Assembly: GCF_051020765.1 (NCBI RefSeq)
Contig: NW_027469120.1
Span: 1 to 64,000, forward strand
DNA: 64,000 nt
DNA from: Lasioglossum baleicum
Lineage: Eukaryota; Arthropoda; Insecta; Hymenoptera; Halictidae
Direction: 5' to 3'
Position numbers and translations under genes: made by a program. Position 1 is the first letter of the stretch. Each line of letters begins with the position of its first letter. The notes beneath the pieces are model-generated. The model ran no database searches. It was not told where the DNA came from and saw nothing but the letters and a program-made list of their open reading frames with translations. This document shows positions 11,717 through 26,200 of this stretch, piece after piece.

Positions 11717-12760
11717 GGGTAGTCGAGTAAAAACACGTGCGAGAGGATGCATCCCGCAGGCTAGTCGAGTAAAAACACGTGCGAGAGGATGCATCCCGCA
11801 GGCTAGTCGAGTAAAAACACGTGCGAAAGGATGCATCCCGCAGGCTAGTCGAGCACAAACACGTGCGAGGTTTTGTGGGATGCGCATGCGCAGGTTTTGT
11901 GGGATGCGCATGCGCAGGTTTTTTGGGATGCGCATGGCTAGTCGAGCAAAAACACGTGCGAGAGGATGCATCCCGCAGGCTAGCCGAGCAAAAACACGTG
12001 CGAGAGGATGCATCCCGCAGGCTAGTCGAGTAAAAACACGTGCGAGAGGATGCATCCCGCAGGCTAGTCGAGTAAAAACACGTGCGAGAGGATGCTTCCC
12101 GCAGGCTAGTCGAGTAAAAACACGTGCGAGGTTTTGTGGGATGCGCATGCGCAGGTTTTGTGGGATGCGCATGCGCAGGTTTTTTGGGATGCGCATGGCT
12201 AGTCGAGCAAACACACGTGCGAGAGGATGCATCCCGCAGGGTAGTCGAGTAAAAACACGTGCGAGAGGATGCATCCCGCAGGCTAGTCGAGTAAAAACAC
12301 GTGCGAGAGGATGCATCCCGCAGGCTAGTCGAGTAAAAACACGTGCGAAAGGATGCATCCCGCAGGCTAGTCGAGCACAAACACGTGCGAGGTTTTGTGG
12401 GATGCGCATGCGCAGGTTTTGTGGGATGCGCATGCGCAGGTTTTTTGGGATGCGCATGGCTAGTCGAGCAAAAACACGTGCGAGAGGATGCATCCCGCAG
12501 GCTAACCGAGCAAAAACACGTGCGAGAGGATGCATCCCGCAGGCTAGTCGAGTAAAAACACGTGCGAGGTTTTGTGGGATGCGCATGCGCAGGTTTTGTG
12601 GGATGCGCATGCGCAGGTTTTTTGGGATGCGCATGTGCAGGTTTTTTGGGATGCGCATGGCTAGTCGAGCAAAAACACGTGCGAGAGGATGCATCCCGCA
12701 GGCTAGTCGAGTAAAAACATGTGCGAGAGGATGCATCCCGCAGGCTAGTCGAGTAAAAAC
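11717..12760 (+). repeat. 522-bp higher-order repeat, two copies
   Basis: The marker CCCGCAGGGTAG recurs exactly 522 bp apart (GGGTAG at 11717 and 12239), as does the GCGAAAGG unit (about 11823 and 12345). The period resolves as two half-units, each one 93-bp B composite (n=2) plus four A monomers: 2 x (93 + 168) = 522. The half-units differ by signature variants: GAGCAAACACACG and GGGTAG in one, CTAGCCGAGC and GATGCTTCCC in the other. The second copy contains an undisturbed version of the LTR target site at 12581-12585. Confidence 0.85.
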
Positions 12761-15336
12761 ACGTGCGAGGTTTTGTGGGATGCGCATGCGCAGGTTTTTT
12801 GGGATGCGCATGCGCAGGTTTTTTGGGATGCGCATGCGCAGGTTTTTTGGGATGCGCATGGCTAGTCGAGCAAAAACACGTGCGAGAGGATGCATCCCGC
12901 AGGCTAGTCGAGCAAAAACACGTGCGAGAGGATGCATCCCGCAGGCTAGTCGAGTAAAAACACGTGCGAGGTTTTGTGGGATGCGCATGCGCAGGTTTTG
13001 TGGGATGCGCATGCGCAGGTTTTTTGGGATGCGCATGTGCAGGTTTTTTGGGATGCGCATGGCTAGTCGAGCAAAAACACGTGCGAGAGGATGCATCCCG
13101 CAGGCTAGTCGAGTAAAAACACGTGCGAGAGGATGCATCCCGCAGGCTAGTCGAGTAAAAACACGTGCGAGAGGATGCATCCCGCAGGCTAGTCGAGTAA
13201 AAACACGTGCGAGGTTTTGTGGGATGCGCATGCGCAGGTTTTTTGGGATGCGCATGCGCAGGTTTTTTGGGATGCGCATGCGCAGGTTTTTTGGGATGCG
13301 CATGGCTAGTCGAGCAAAAACACGTGCGAGAGGATGCATCCCGCAGGCTAGTCGAGCAAAAACACGTGCGAGAGGATGCATCCCGCAGGCTAGTCGAGTA
13401 AAAACACGTGCGAGGTTTTGTGGGATGCGCATGCGCAGGTTTTGTGGGATGCGCATGCGCAGTTTTTTTGGGATGCGCATGGCTAGTCGAGCAAAAACAC
13501 GTGCGAAAGGATGCATCCCGCAGGGTAGTCGAGCAAAAACACGTGCGAGAGGATGCATCCCGCAGGCTAGTCGAGTAAAAACACGTGCGAGAGGATGCAT
13601 CCCGCAGGCTAGTCGAGTAAAAACACGTGCAAGAGGATGCTTCCCGCAGGCTAGTCGAGTAAAAACACGTGCGAGAGGATGCATCCCGCAGGCTAGTCGA
13701 GTAAAAACACGTGCGAGAGGATGCTTCCCGCAGGCTGGTCGAGTAAAAACACGTGCGAGAGGATGCATCCCGCATGCTAGTCGAGTAAAAACACGTGCAA
13801 GAGGATGCTTCCCGCAGACTAGTCGAGTAAAAACACGTGCGAAAGGATGCATCCCGCAGGCTAGTCGAGTAAAAACACGTGCGAGAGGATGCGTCCCGCA
13901 GGCTAGTCGAGCAAAAACACGTGCGAGAGGATGCATCCCGCAGGCTAGCCGAGCAAAAACACGTGCGAGAGGATGCATCCCGCAGGCTAGTCGAGTAAAA
14001 ACACGTGCGAGGTTTTGTGGGATGCGCATGCGCAGGTTTTGTGGGATGCGCATGTGGAGGTTTTTTGGGATGCGCATGGCTAGTCGAGCAAAAACACGTG
14101 CGAGAGGATGCATCCCGCAGGCTAGTCGAGTAAAAACACGTGCGAGAGGATGCATCCCGCAGGCTAGTCGAGTAAAAACACGTGCGAGGTTTTGTGGGAT
14201 GCGCATACGCAGGTTTTGTGGGATGCGCATGCGCAGGTTTTTTGGGATGTGCATGCGCAGGTTTTTTGGGATGCGCATGCGCTGGTTTTTTGGGATGCGC
14301 ATGGCTAGTCGAGCAAAAACACGTGCGAGAGGATGCATCCCGCAGGGTAGTCGAGTAAAAACACATGCGAGAGGATGCATCCCGGAGGCTAGTCGAGTAA
14401 AAACACGTGCGAGAGGATGCATCCCGCAGGCTAGTCGAGTAAAGCACGTGCGAGAGGATGCATCCCGCAGGCTAGTCGAGTAAAAACACGTGCGAGGTTT
14501 TGTGGGATGCGCATGCGCAGGTTTTGTGGGATGCGGATGCGCAGGTTTTATGGGATGCGCATGGCTAGTCGAGCAAAAACACGTGCGAGAGGATGCATCC
14601 CGCAGGGTAGTCGAGTAAAAACACGTGCGAGTGGATGCATCCCGCAGGCTAGTCGAGTAAAAACACGTGCGAGGTTTTGTGGGATGCGCATGCGCAGGTT
14701 TTGTGGGATGCGCATGCGCAGGTTTTTGGGATGCGCATGGCTAGTCGAGCAAAAACACGTGCGAAAGGATGCATCCCGCAGGCTAGTCGAGCAAAAACAC
14801 GTGCGAGAGGATGCATCCCGCAGGCTAGTCGAGTAAAAACACGTGCGAAAGGATGCATCCCGCAGGCTAGTCGAGCACAAACACGTGCGAGGTTTTGTGG
14901 GATGCGCATGCGCAGGTTTTGTGGGATGCGCATGCGCAGGTTTTTTGGGATGCGCATGTGCAGGTTTTTTGGGATGCGCATGGCTAGTCGAGCAAAAACA
15001 CGTGCGAGAGGATGCATCCCGCAGGCTAGTCGAGTAAAAACACGTGCGAGAGGATGCATCCCGCAGGCTAGTCGAGTAAAAACACGTGCGAGAGGATGCA
15101 TCCCGCAGGCTAGTCGAGTAAAAACACGTGCGAGGTTTTGTGGGATGCGCATGCGCAGGTTTTTTGGGATGCGCATGCGCAGGTTTTTTGGGATGCGCAT
15201 GGCTAGTCGAGCAAAAACACGTGCGAGAGGATGCATCCCGCAGGGTAGTCGAGTAAAAACACATGCGAGAGGATGCATCCCGGAGGCTAGTCGAGTAAAA
15301 ACACGTGCGAGAGGATGCATCCCGCAGGCTAGTCGA

Positions 15337-17290
15337 GTAAAGCACGTGCGAGAGGATGCATCCCGCAGGCTAGTCGAGTAAAAACACGTGCGAGGTTTTG
15401 TGGGATGCGCATGCGCAGGTTTTGTGGGATGCGGATGCGCAGGTTTTATGGGATGCGCATGGCTAGTCGAGCAAAAACACGTGCGAGAGGATGCATCCCG
15501 CAGGGTAGTCGAGTAAAAACACGTGCGAGTGGATGCATCCCGCAGGCTAGTCGAGTAAAAACACGTGCGAGGTTTTGTGGGATGCGCATGCGCAGGTTTT
15601 GTGGGATGCGCATGCGCAGGTTTTTGGGATGCGCATGGCTAGTCGAGCAAAAACACGTGCGAAAGGATGCATCCCGCAGGCTAGTCGAGCACAAACACGT
15701 GCGAGGTTTTGTGGGATGCGCATGCGCAGGTTTTGTGGGATGCGCATGCGCAGGTTTTTTGGGATGCGCATGTGCAGGTTTTTTGGGATGCGCATGGCTA
15801 GTCGAGCAAAAACACGTGCGAGAGGATGCATCCCGCAGGCTAGTCGAGTAAAAACACGTGCGAGAGGATGCATCCCGCAGGCTAGTCGAGTAAAAACACG
15901 TGCGAGAGGATGCATCCCGCAGGCTAGTCGAGTAAAAACACGTGCGAGGTTTTGTGGGATGCGCATGCGCAGGTTTTTTGGGATGCGCATGCGCAGGTTT
16001 TTTGGGATGCGCATGGCTAGTCGAGCAAAAACACGTGCGAGAGGATGCATCCCGCAGGCTAGTCGAGCAAAAACACGTGCGAGAGGATGCATCCCGCAGG
16101 CTAGTCGAGTAAAAACACGTGCGAGGTTTTGTGAGATGCGCATGCGCAGGTTTTGTGGGATGCGCATGCGCAGTTTTTTTGGGATGCGCATGGCTAGTCG
16201 AGCAAAAACACGTGCGAGAGGATGCTTCCCGCAGGCTAGTCGAGTAAAAACACGTGCGAGAGGATGCATCCCGCATGCTAGTCGAGTAAAAACACGTGCA
16301 AGAGGATGCTTCCCGCAGACTAGTCGAGTAAAAACACGTGCGAAAGGATGCATCCCGCAGGCTAGTCGAGTAAAAACACGTGCGAGAGGATGCGTCCCGC
16401 AGGCTAGTCGAGCAAAAACACGTGCGAGAGGATGCATCCCGCAGGCTAGTCGAGCAAAAACACTTGCGAGAGGATGCATCCCGCAGGCTAGTCGAGTAAA
16501 AACACGTGCGAGAGGATGCATCCCGCAGGCTAGTCGAGTAAAAACACGTGCGAGGTTTTGTGGGATGCGCATGCGCAGGTTTTGTGATATGCGCATGCGC
16601 AGGTTTTTTGGGATGCGCATGCGCAGGTTTTTTGGGATGCGCATGCGCAGGTTTTTTGGGATGCGCATGCGCAGGTTTTTTGGGATGCGCATGCCTAGTC
16701 GAGCAAAAACACGTGCGAGAGGATGCATCCCGCAGGCTAGCCGAGCAAAAACACGTGCGAGAGGATGCATCCCGCAGGCTAGTCGAGTAAAAACACGTGC
16801 GAAGTTTTGTGGGATGCGCATGCGCAGGTTTTGTGGGATGCGCATGCGCAGGTTTTTTGGGATGCGCATGCGCAGGTTTTTTGGGATGCGCATTGCTAGT
16901 CGAGCAAAAACACGTGCGAGAGGATGCATCCCGCAGGCTAGCCGAGCAAAAACACGTGCGAGAGGATGCATCCCGCAGGCTAGTCGAGTAAAAACACGTG
17001 CGAGGATTTGTGGGATGCGCATGTGCAGGTTTTTTGGGATGCGCATGGCTAGTCGAGCAAAAACACGTGCGAGAGGATGCATCCCGCAGGCTAGTCGAGT
17101 AAAAACACGTGCGAGAGGATGCATCCCGCAGGCTAGTCGAGTAAAAACACGTGCGAGGTTTTGTGGGATGCGCATACGCAGGTTTTGTGGGATGCGCATG
17201 CGCAGGTTTTTTGGGATGCGCATGCGCAGGTTTTTTGGGATGCGCATGCGCAGGTTTTTTGGGATGCGCATGGCTAGTCGAGCAAAAACA
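15337..17290 (+). repeat. Higher-order block, copy 3 (shortened)
   Basis: It starts at the 41-bp marker unit and repeats the marker order of the 1656 and 8412 blocks, including the GTGATATGCG B unit (about 16577 against 2990 and 9744). It lacks two A units near the start and one B unit near 17010. A further partial copy of the block start is at 14439-15336, 898 bp upstream. Confidence 0.75.
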
Positions 17291-17690
17291 CGTGCGAGAT
17301 TATGCATCCCGCAGGGTAGTCGAGTAAAAACACGTGCGAGAGGATGCATCCCGCAGGCTAGTCGAGTAAAAACACGTGCGAGGTTTTGTGGGATGCGCAT
17401 ACGCAGGTTTTGTGGGATGCGCATGCGCAGGTTTTTTGGGATGCGCATGCGCAGGTTTTTTGGGATGCGCATGAGCAGGTTTTTTGGGATGCGCATGGCT
17501 AGTCGAGCAAAAACACGTGCGAGAAGATGCATCCCGCAGGGTAGTCGAGTAAAAACACGTGCGAGAGGATGCATCCCGCAGGCTAGTCGAGTAAAAACAC
17601 GTGCGAGAGGATGCATCCCGCAGGCTAGTCGAGTAAAAACACGTGCGAGAGGATGCATCCCGCAGGCTAGTCGAGTAAAAACACGTGCGA

Positions 17691-17853
17691 GGTTTTGTGG
17701 GATGCGCATGCGCAGGTTTTGTGGGATGCGCATGCGCAGGTTTTTTGGGATGCGCATGCGCAGGTTTTTTGGGATGCGCATGCGCAGGTTTTTTGGGATG
17801 CGCATGCGCAGGTTTTTTGGGATGCGCATGCGCAGGTTTTTTGGGATGCGCAT
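17691..17853 (+). repeat. Seven-unit B run
   Basis: Two TTTTG-type B units are followed by five T6 units, and the run exits through GCATGCCTAGTCGAG instead of the usual GCATGGCTAGTCGAG. The GCATGCCTAG exit also marks runs near 3097, 9850, 16693, 41308, 48980, 54610, 55800 and 58820. Confidence 0.8.
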
Positions 17854-20800
17854 GCCTAGTCGAGCAAAAACACGTGCGAGAGGATGCATCCCGCAGGCTA
17901 GCCGAGCAAAAACACGTGCGAGAGGATGCATCCCGCAGGCTGGTCGAGTAAAAACACGTGCGAAGTTTTGTGGGATGCGCATGCGCAAGGTTTTGTGGGA
18001 TGCGCATGCGCAGGTTTTTTGGGATGCGCATGGCTAGTCGAGCAAAAACACGTGCGAGAGGATGCATCCCGCAGGCTAGCCGAGCAAAAACACGTGCGAG
18101 AGGATGCATCCCGCAGGCTAGTCGAGTAAAAACACGTGCGAGGTTTTGTGGGATGCGCATGCGCAGGTTTTGTGGGATGCGCATGTGCAGGTTTTTTGGG
18201 ATGCGCATGGCTAGTCGAGCAAAAACACGTGCGAGAGGATGCATCCCGCAGGCTAGTCGAGTAAAAACACGTGCGAGAGGATGCATCCCGCAGGCTAGTC
18301 GAGTAAAAACACGTGCGAGGTTTTGTGGGATGCGCATACGCAGGTTTTGTGGGATGCGCATGCGCAGGTTTTTTGGGATGCGCATGCGCAGGTTTTTTGG
18401 GATGCGCATGGCTAGTCGAGCAAAAACACGTGCGAGAGGATGCATCCCGCAGGGTAGTCGAGTAAAAACACGTGCGAGTGGATGCATCCCGCAGGCTAGT
18501 CGAGTAAAAACACGTGCGAGGTTTTGTGGGATGCGCATGCGCAGGTTTTTTGGGATGCGCATGCGCAGGTTTTTGGGATGCGCATGGCTAGTCGAGCAAA
18601 AACACGTGCGAAAGGATGCATCCCGCAGGCTAGTCGAGCAAAAACACGTGCGAGAGGATGCATCCCGCAGGCTAGTCGAGTAAAAACACGTGCGAAAGGA
18701 TGCATCCCGCAGGCTAGTCGAGCACAAACACGTGCGAGGTTTTGTGGGATGCGCATGCGCAGGTTTTGTGGGATGCGCATGCGCAGGTTTTTTGGGATGC
18801 GCGTGGCTAGTCGAGCAAAAACACGTGCGAGAGGATGCATCCCGCAGGCTAGTCGAGTAAAAACACGTGCGAGGTTTCGTGGGATGCGCATGCGCAGGTT
18901 TTGTGGGATGCGCATGCGCAGGTTTTTTGGGATGCGCATGTGCAGGTTTTTTGGGATGCGCATGGCTAGTCGAGCAAAAACACGTGCGAGAGGATGCATC
19001 CCGCAGGCTAGTCGAGTAAAAACACGTGCGAGAGGATGCATCCCGCAGGCTAGTCGAGTAAAAACACGTGCGAGAGGATGCATCCCGCAGGCTAGTCGAG
19101 TAAAAACACGTGCGAGGTTTTGTGGGATGCGCATGCGCAGGTTTTTTGGGATGCGCATGCGCAGGTTTTTTGGGATGCGCATGGCTAGTCGAGCAAAAAC
19201 ACGTGCGAGAGGATGCATCCCGCAGGCTAGTCGAGCAAAAACACGTGCGAGAGGATGCATCCCGCAGGCTAGTCGAGTAAAAACACGTGCGAGGTTTTGT
19301 GGGATGCGCATGCGCAGGTTTTGTGGGATGCGCATGCGCAGTTTTTTTGGGATGCGCATGGCTAGTCGAGCAAAAACACGTGCGAGAGGATGCATCCCGC
19401 AGGCTAGTCGAGCAAAAACACGTGCGATAGGATGCATCCCGCAGGCTAGTCGAGTAAAAACACGTGCGAGAGGATGCATCCCGCAGGCTAGTCGAGTAAA
19501 AACACGTGCGAGAGGATGCTTCCCGCAGGCTAGTCGAGTAAAAACACGTGCGAGGTTTTGTGGGATGCGCATGCGCAGGTTTTGTGGGATGCGCATGCGC
19601 AGGTTTTTTGGGATGCGCATGGCTAGTCGAGCAAAAACACGTGCGAGAGGATGCATCCCGCAGGCTAGCCGAGCAAAAACACGTGCGAGAGGATGCATCC
19701 CGCAGGCTAGTCGAGTAAAAACACGTGCGAGGTTTTGTGGGATGCGCATGCGCAGGTTTTTTGGGATGCGCATGTGCAGGTTTTTTGGGATGCGCATGGC
19801 TAGTCGAGCAAAAACACGTGCGAGAGGATGCATCCCGCAGGCTAGTCGAGTAAAAACACGTGCGAGAGGATGCATCCCGCAGGCTAGTCGAGTAAAAACA
19901 CGTGCGAGGTTTTGTGGGATGCGCATACGCAGGTTTTGTGGGATGCGCATGCGCAGGTTTTTTGGGATGCGCATGCGCAGGTTTTTTGGGATGCGCATGC
20001 GCAGGTTTTTTGCGATGCGCATGGCTAGTCGAGCAAAACACGTGCGAGAGGATGCATCCCGCAGGCTAGTCGAGTAAAAACACGTGCGAGGTTTTGTGGG
20101 ATGCGCATACGCAGGTTTTTTGGGATGCGCATGCGCAGGTTTTTTGGGATGCGCATGCGCAGGTTTTTTGGGATGCGCATGGCTAGTCGAGCAAAAACAC
20201 GTGCGAGAGGATGCATCCCGCAGGCTAGTCGAGCAAAAACACGTGCGAGAGGATGCATCCCGCAGGCTAGTCGAGTAAAAACACGTGCGAGGTTTTGTGG
20301 GATGCGCATGCGCAGGTTTTGTGGGATGCGCATGCGCAGTTTTTTGGGATGCGCATGGCTAGTCGGGCAAAAACACGTGCGAGAGGATGCATCCCGCAGG
20401 CTAGTCGAGCAAAAACACGTGCGAGAGGATGCATCCCGCAGGCTAGTCGAGTAAAAACACGTGCGAGAGGATGCTTCCCGCAGGCTAGTCGAGTAAAAAC
20501 ACGTGCGAGGTTTTGTGGGATGCGCATGCGCAGGTTTTGTGGGATGCGCATGCGCAGGTTTTTTGGGATGCGCATGGCTAGTCGAGCAAAAACACGTGCG
20601 AGAGGATGCATCCCGCAGGCTAGCCGAGCAAAAACACGTGCGAGAGGATGCATCCCGCAGGCTAGTCGAGTAAAAACACGTGCGAGGTTTTGTGGGATGC
20701 GCATGCGCAGGTTTTTTGGGATGCGCATGTGCAGGTTTTTTGGGATGCGCATGGCTAGTCGAGCAAAAACACGTGCGAGAGGATGCATCCCGCAGGCTAG

Positions 20801-22029
20801 TCGAGTAAAAACACGTGCGAGAGGATGCATCCCGCAGGCTAGTCGAGTAAAAACACGTGCGAGAGGATGCATCCCGCAGGCTAGTCGAGTAAAAACACGT
20901 GCGAGGTTTTGTGGGATGCGCATACGCAGGTTTTGTGGGATGCGCATGCGCAGGTTTTTTGGGATGCGCATGCGCAGGTTTTGTGGGATGCGCATGCGCA
21001 GGTTTTTTGGGATGCGCATGGCTAGTCGAGCAAAAACACGTGCGAGAGGATGCATCCCGCAGGGTAGTCGAGTAAAAACACGTGCGAGAGGATGCATCCC
21101 GCAGGCTAGTCGAGTAAAACACGTGCGAGAGGATGCATCCCGCAGGCTAGTCGAGCAAAAACACGTGCGAGAGGATGCATCCCGCAGGCTAGTCGAGCAA
21201 AAACACGTGCGAGAGGATGCATCCCGCAGGCTAGTCGAGTAAGAACACGTGCGAGAGGATGCATCCCGCAGGCTAGTCGAGCACAAACACGTGCGAGAGG
21301 ATGCATCCCGCAGGATAGTCGAGCAAAAACACGTGCGAGAGGATGCATCCCGCAGGCTAGTCGAGTAAAAACACGTGCGAAAGGATGCATCCCGCAGGCT
21401 AGTCGAGCACAAACACGTGCGAGGTTTTGTGGGATGCGCATGCGCAGATTTTTTGGGATGCGCATGCGCAGGTTTTTTGGGATGCGCATGGCTAGTCGAG
21501 CAAAAACACGTGCGAGAGGATGCATCCCGCAGGCTAGTCGAGTAAAAACACGTGCGAGACGATGCATCCCGCAGGCTAGTCGAGTAAAAACACGTGCGAG
21601 AGGATGCATCCCGCAGGCTAGTCGAGTAGAAACACGTGCGAGAGGATGCATCCCGCAGGCTAGTCGAGTAAAAACACGTGCGAGGTTTTGTGGGATGCGC
21701 ATGCGCAGTTTTTTTTGGATGCGGATGGCTAGTCGAGCAAAAACACGTGCGAGAGGATGCATCCCGCAGGCTAGTCGAGCAAAAACACGTGCGAGAGGAT
21801 GCATCCCGCAGGCTAGTCGAGTAAAAACACGTGCGAGAGGATGCATCCCGCAGGCTAGTCGAGTAAAAACACGTGCGAGAGGATGCTTCCCGCAGGCTAG
21901 TCGAGTAAAAACACGTGCGAGGTTTTGTGGGATGCGCATGCGCAGGTTTTGTGGGATGCGCATGCGCAGGTTTTTTGGGATGCGCATGGCTAGTCGAGCA
22001 AACACACGTGCGAGAGGATGCATCCCGCA

Positions 22030-23230
22030 GGGTAGTCGAGTAAAAACACGTGCGAGAGGATGCATCCCGCAGGCTAGTCGAGTAAAAACACGTGCGAGAG
22101 GATGCATCCCGCAGGCTAGTCGAGTAAAAACACGTGCGAAAGGATGCATCCCGCAGGCTAGTCGAGCACAAACACGTGCGAGGTTTTGTGGGATGCGCAT
22201 GCGCAGGTTTTGTGGGATGCGCATGCGCAGGTTTTTTGGGATGCGCATGGCTAGTCGAGCAAAAACACGTGCGAGAGGATGCATCCCGCAGGCTAGCCGA
22301 GCAAAAACACGTGCGAGAGGATGCATCCCGCAGGCTAGTCGAGTAAAAACACGTGCGAGAGGATGCTTCCCGCAGGCTAGTCGAGTAAAAACACGTGCGA
22401 GGTTTTGTGGGATGCGCATGCGCAGGTTTTGTGGGATGCGCATGCGCAGGTTTTTTGGGATGCGCATGGCTAGTCGAGCAAACACACGTGCGAGAGGATG
22501 CATCCCGCAGGGTAGTCGAGTAAAAACACGTGCGAGAGGATGCATCCCGCAGGCTAGTCGAGTAAAAACACGTGCGAGAGGATGCATCCCGCAGGCTAGT
22601 CGAGTAAAAACACGTGCGAAAGGATGCATCCCGCAGGCTAGTCGAGCACAAACACGTGCGAGGTTTTGTGGGATGCGCATGCGCAGGTTTTGTGGGATGC
22701 GCATGCGCAGGTTTTTTGGGATGCGCATGGCTAGTCGAGCAAAAACACGTGCGAGAGGATGCATCCCGCAGGCTAACCGAGCAAAAACACGTGCGAGAGG
22801 ATGCATCCCGCAGGCTAGTCGAGTAAAAACACGTGCGAGGTTTTGTGGGATGCGCATGCGCAGGTTTTGTGGGATGCGCATGCGCAGGTTTTTTGGGATG
22901 CGCATGTGCAGGTTTTTTGGGATGCGCATGGCTAGTCGAGCAAAAACACGTGCGAGAGGATGCATCCCGCAGGCTAGTCGAGTAAAAACATGTGCGAGAG
23001 GATGCATCCCGCAGGCTAGTCGAGTAAAAACACGTGCGAGGTTTTGTGGGATGCGCATGCGCTGGTTTTTTGGGATGCGCATGCGCAGGTTTTTTGGGAT
23101 GCGCATGCGCAGGTTTTTTGGGATGCGCATGGCTAGTCGAGCAAAAACACGTGCGAGAGGATGCATCCCGCAGGCTAGTCGAGCAAAAACACGTGCGAGA
23201 GGATGCATCCCGCAGGCTAGTCGAGTAAAA
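22030..23230 (+). repeat. Copy of the 522-type repeat block with one A monomer lost
   Basis: GGGTAG markers at 22030 and 22510 are 480 bp apart, that is 522 minus one 42-bp A unit. The block is part of a longer copy of 11097-13010 found at about 21434-23280 (offset 10337, then 10313, then 10271, as one B and one A unit are lost). It holds an empty LTR target site at 22852-22856. Confidence 0.75.
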
Positions 23231-26200
23231 ACACGTGCGAGGTTTTGTGGGATGCGCATGCGCAGGTTTTGTGGGATGCGCATGCGCAGATTTTTTGGGA
23301 TGCGCATGGCTAGTCGAGCAAAAACACGTGCGAGAGGATGCATCCCGCAGGCTAGTCGAGCAAAAACACGTGCGAGAGGATGCATCCCGCAGGCTAGTCG
23401 AGTAAAAACACGTGCGAGAGGATGCTTCCCGCAGGCTAGTCGAGTAAAAACACGTGCGAGGTTTTGTGGGATGCGCATGCGCAGGTTTTGTGGGATGCGC
23501 ATGCGCAGGTTTTTTGGGATGCGCATGGCTAGTCGAGCAAAAACACGTGCGAGAGGATGCATCCCGCAGGCTAGCCGAGCAAAAACACGTGCGAGAGGAT
23601 GCATCCCGCAGGCTAGTCGAGTAAAAACACGTGCGAGGTTTTGTGGGATGCGCATGCGCAGATTTTTTGGGATGCGCATGCGCAGGTTTTTTGGGATGCG
23701 CATGGCTAGTCGAGCAAAAACACGTGCGAGAGGATGCATCCCGCAGGCTAGTCGAGTAAAGACACGTGCGAGACGATGCATCCCGCAGGCTAGTCGAGTA
23801 AAAACACGTGCGAGAGGATGCATCCCGCAGGCTAGTCGAGTAGAAACACGTGCGAGAGGATGCATCCCGCAGGCTAGTCGAGTAAAAACACGTGCGAGGT
23901 TTTGTGGGATGCGCATGCGCAGGTTTTGTGGGATGCGCATGCGCAGTTTTTTTTGGATGCGCATGGCTAGTCGAGCAAAAACACGTGCGAGAGGATGCAT
24001 CCCGCAGGCTAGTCGAGCAAAAACACGTGCGAGAGGATGCATCCCGCAGGCTAGTCGAGTAAAAACACGTGCGAGAGGATGCATCCCGCAGGCTAGTCGA
24101 GTAAAAACACGTGCGAGAGGATGCTTCCCGCAGGCTAGTCGAGTAAAAACACGTGCGAGGTTTTGTGGGATGCGCATGCGCAGGTTTTGTGGGATGCGCA
24201 TGCGCAGGTTTTTTGGGATGCGCATGGCTAGTCGAGCAAAAACACGTGCGAGAGGATGCATCCCGCAGGCTAGCCGAGCAAAAACACGTGCGAGAGGATG
24301 CATCCCGCAGGCTAGTCGAGTAAAAACACGTGCGAGGTTTTGTGGGATGCGCATGCGCAGGTTTTTTGGGATGCGCATGTGCAGGTTTTTTGGGATGCGC
24401 ATGGCTAGTCGAGCAAAAACACGTGCGAGAGGATGCATCCCGCAGGCTAGTCGAGTAAAAACACGTGCGAGAGGATGCATCCCGCAGGCTAGTCGAGTAA
24501 AAACACGTGCGAGGTTTTGTGGGATGCGCATACGCAGGTTTTGTGGGATGCGCATGCGCAGGTTTTTTGGGATGCGCATGCGCAGGTTTTTTGGGATGCG
24601 CATGGCTAGTCGAGCAAAAACACGTGCGAGAGGATGCATCCCGCAGGCTAGTCGAGTAAAAACACGTGCGAGAGGATGCATCCCGCAGGCTAGTCGAGCA
24701 AAAACACGTGCGAGAGGATGCATCCCGCAGGCTAGTCGAGTAAAAACACGTGCGAGAGGATGCTTCCCGCAGGCTAGTCGAGTAAAAACACGTGCGAGGT
24801 TTTGTGGGATGCGCATGCGCAGGTTTTGTGGGATGCGCATGCGCAGGTTTTTTGGGATGCGCATGCGCAGGTTTTTTGGGATGCGCATGGCTAGTCGAGC
24901 AAAAACACGTGCGAGAGGATGCATCCCGCAGGCTAGCCGAGCAAAAACACGTGCGAGAGGATGCATCCCGCAGGCTAGTCGAGTAAAAACACGTGCGAGA
25001 GGATGCTTCCCGCAGGCTAGTCGAGTAAAAACACGTGCGAGGTTTTGTGGGATGCGCATGCGCAGGTTTTGTGGGATGCGCATGCGCAGGTTTTTTGGGA
25101 TGCGCATGGCTAGTCGAGCAAAAACACGTGCGAGAGGATGCATCCCGCAGGCTAGCCGAGCAAAAACACGTGCGAGAGGATGCATCCCGCAGGCTAGTCG
25201 AGTAAAAACACGTGCGAGGTTTTGTGGGATGCGCATGCGCAGGTTTTTTGGGATGCGCATGTGCAGGTTTTTTGGGATGCGCATGGCTAGTCGAGCAAAA
25301 ACACGTGCGAGAGGATGCATCCCGCAGGCTAGTCGAGTAAAAACACGTGTTAGAGGATGCATCCCGCAGGCTAGTCGAGTAAAAACACGTGCGAGGTTTT
25401 GTGGGATGCGCATACGCAGGTTTTGTGGGATGCGCATGCGCAGGTTTTTTGGGATGCGCATGCGCAGGTTTTGTGGGATGCGCATGCGCAGGTTTTTTGG
25501 GATGCGCATGGCTAGTCGAGCAAAAACACGTGCGAGAGGATGCATCCCGCAGGCTAGTCGAGTAAGAACACGTGCGAGAGGATGCATCCCGCAGGCTAGT
25601 CGAGCACAAACACGTGCGAGAGGATGCATCCCGCAGGATAGTCGAGCAAAAACACGTGCGAGAGGATGCATCCCGCAGGCTAGTCGAGTAAAAACACGTG
25701 CGAAAGGATGCATCCCGCAGGCTAGTCGAGCACAAACACGTGCGAGGTTTTGTGGGATGCGCATGAGCAGGTTTTGTGGGATGCGCATGCGCAGATTTTT
25801 TGGGATGCGCATGCGCAGGTTTTTTGGGATGCGCATGGCTAGTCGAGCAAAAACACGTGCGAGAGGATGCATCCCGCAGGCTAGTCGAGTAAAAACACGT
25901 GCGAGACGATGCATCCCGCAGGCTAGTCGAGCAAAAACACGTGCGAGAGGATGCATCCCGCAGGCTAGTCGAGTAAAAACACGTGCGAGAGGATGCTTCC
26001 CGCAGGCTAGTCGAGTAAAAACACGTGCGAGGTTTTGTGGGATGCGCATGCGCAGGTTTTGTGGGATGCGCATGCGCAGGTTTTTTGGGATGCGCATGGC
26101 TAGTCGAGCAAAAACACGTGCGAGAGGATGCATCCCGCAGGCTAGCCGAGCAAAAACACGTGCGAGAGGATGCATCCCGCAGGCTAGTCGAGTAAAAACA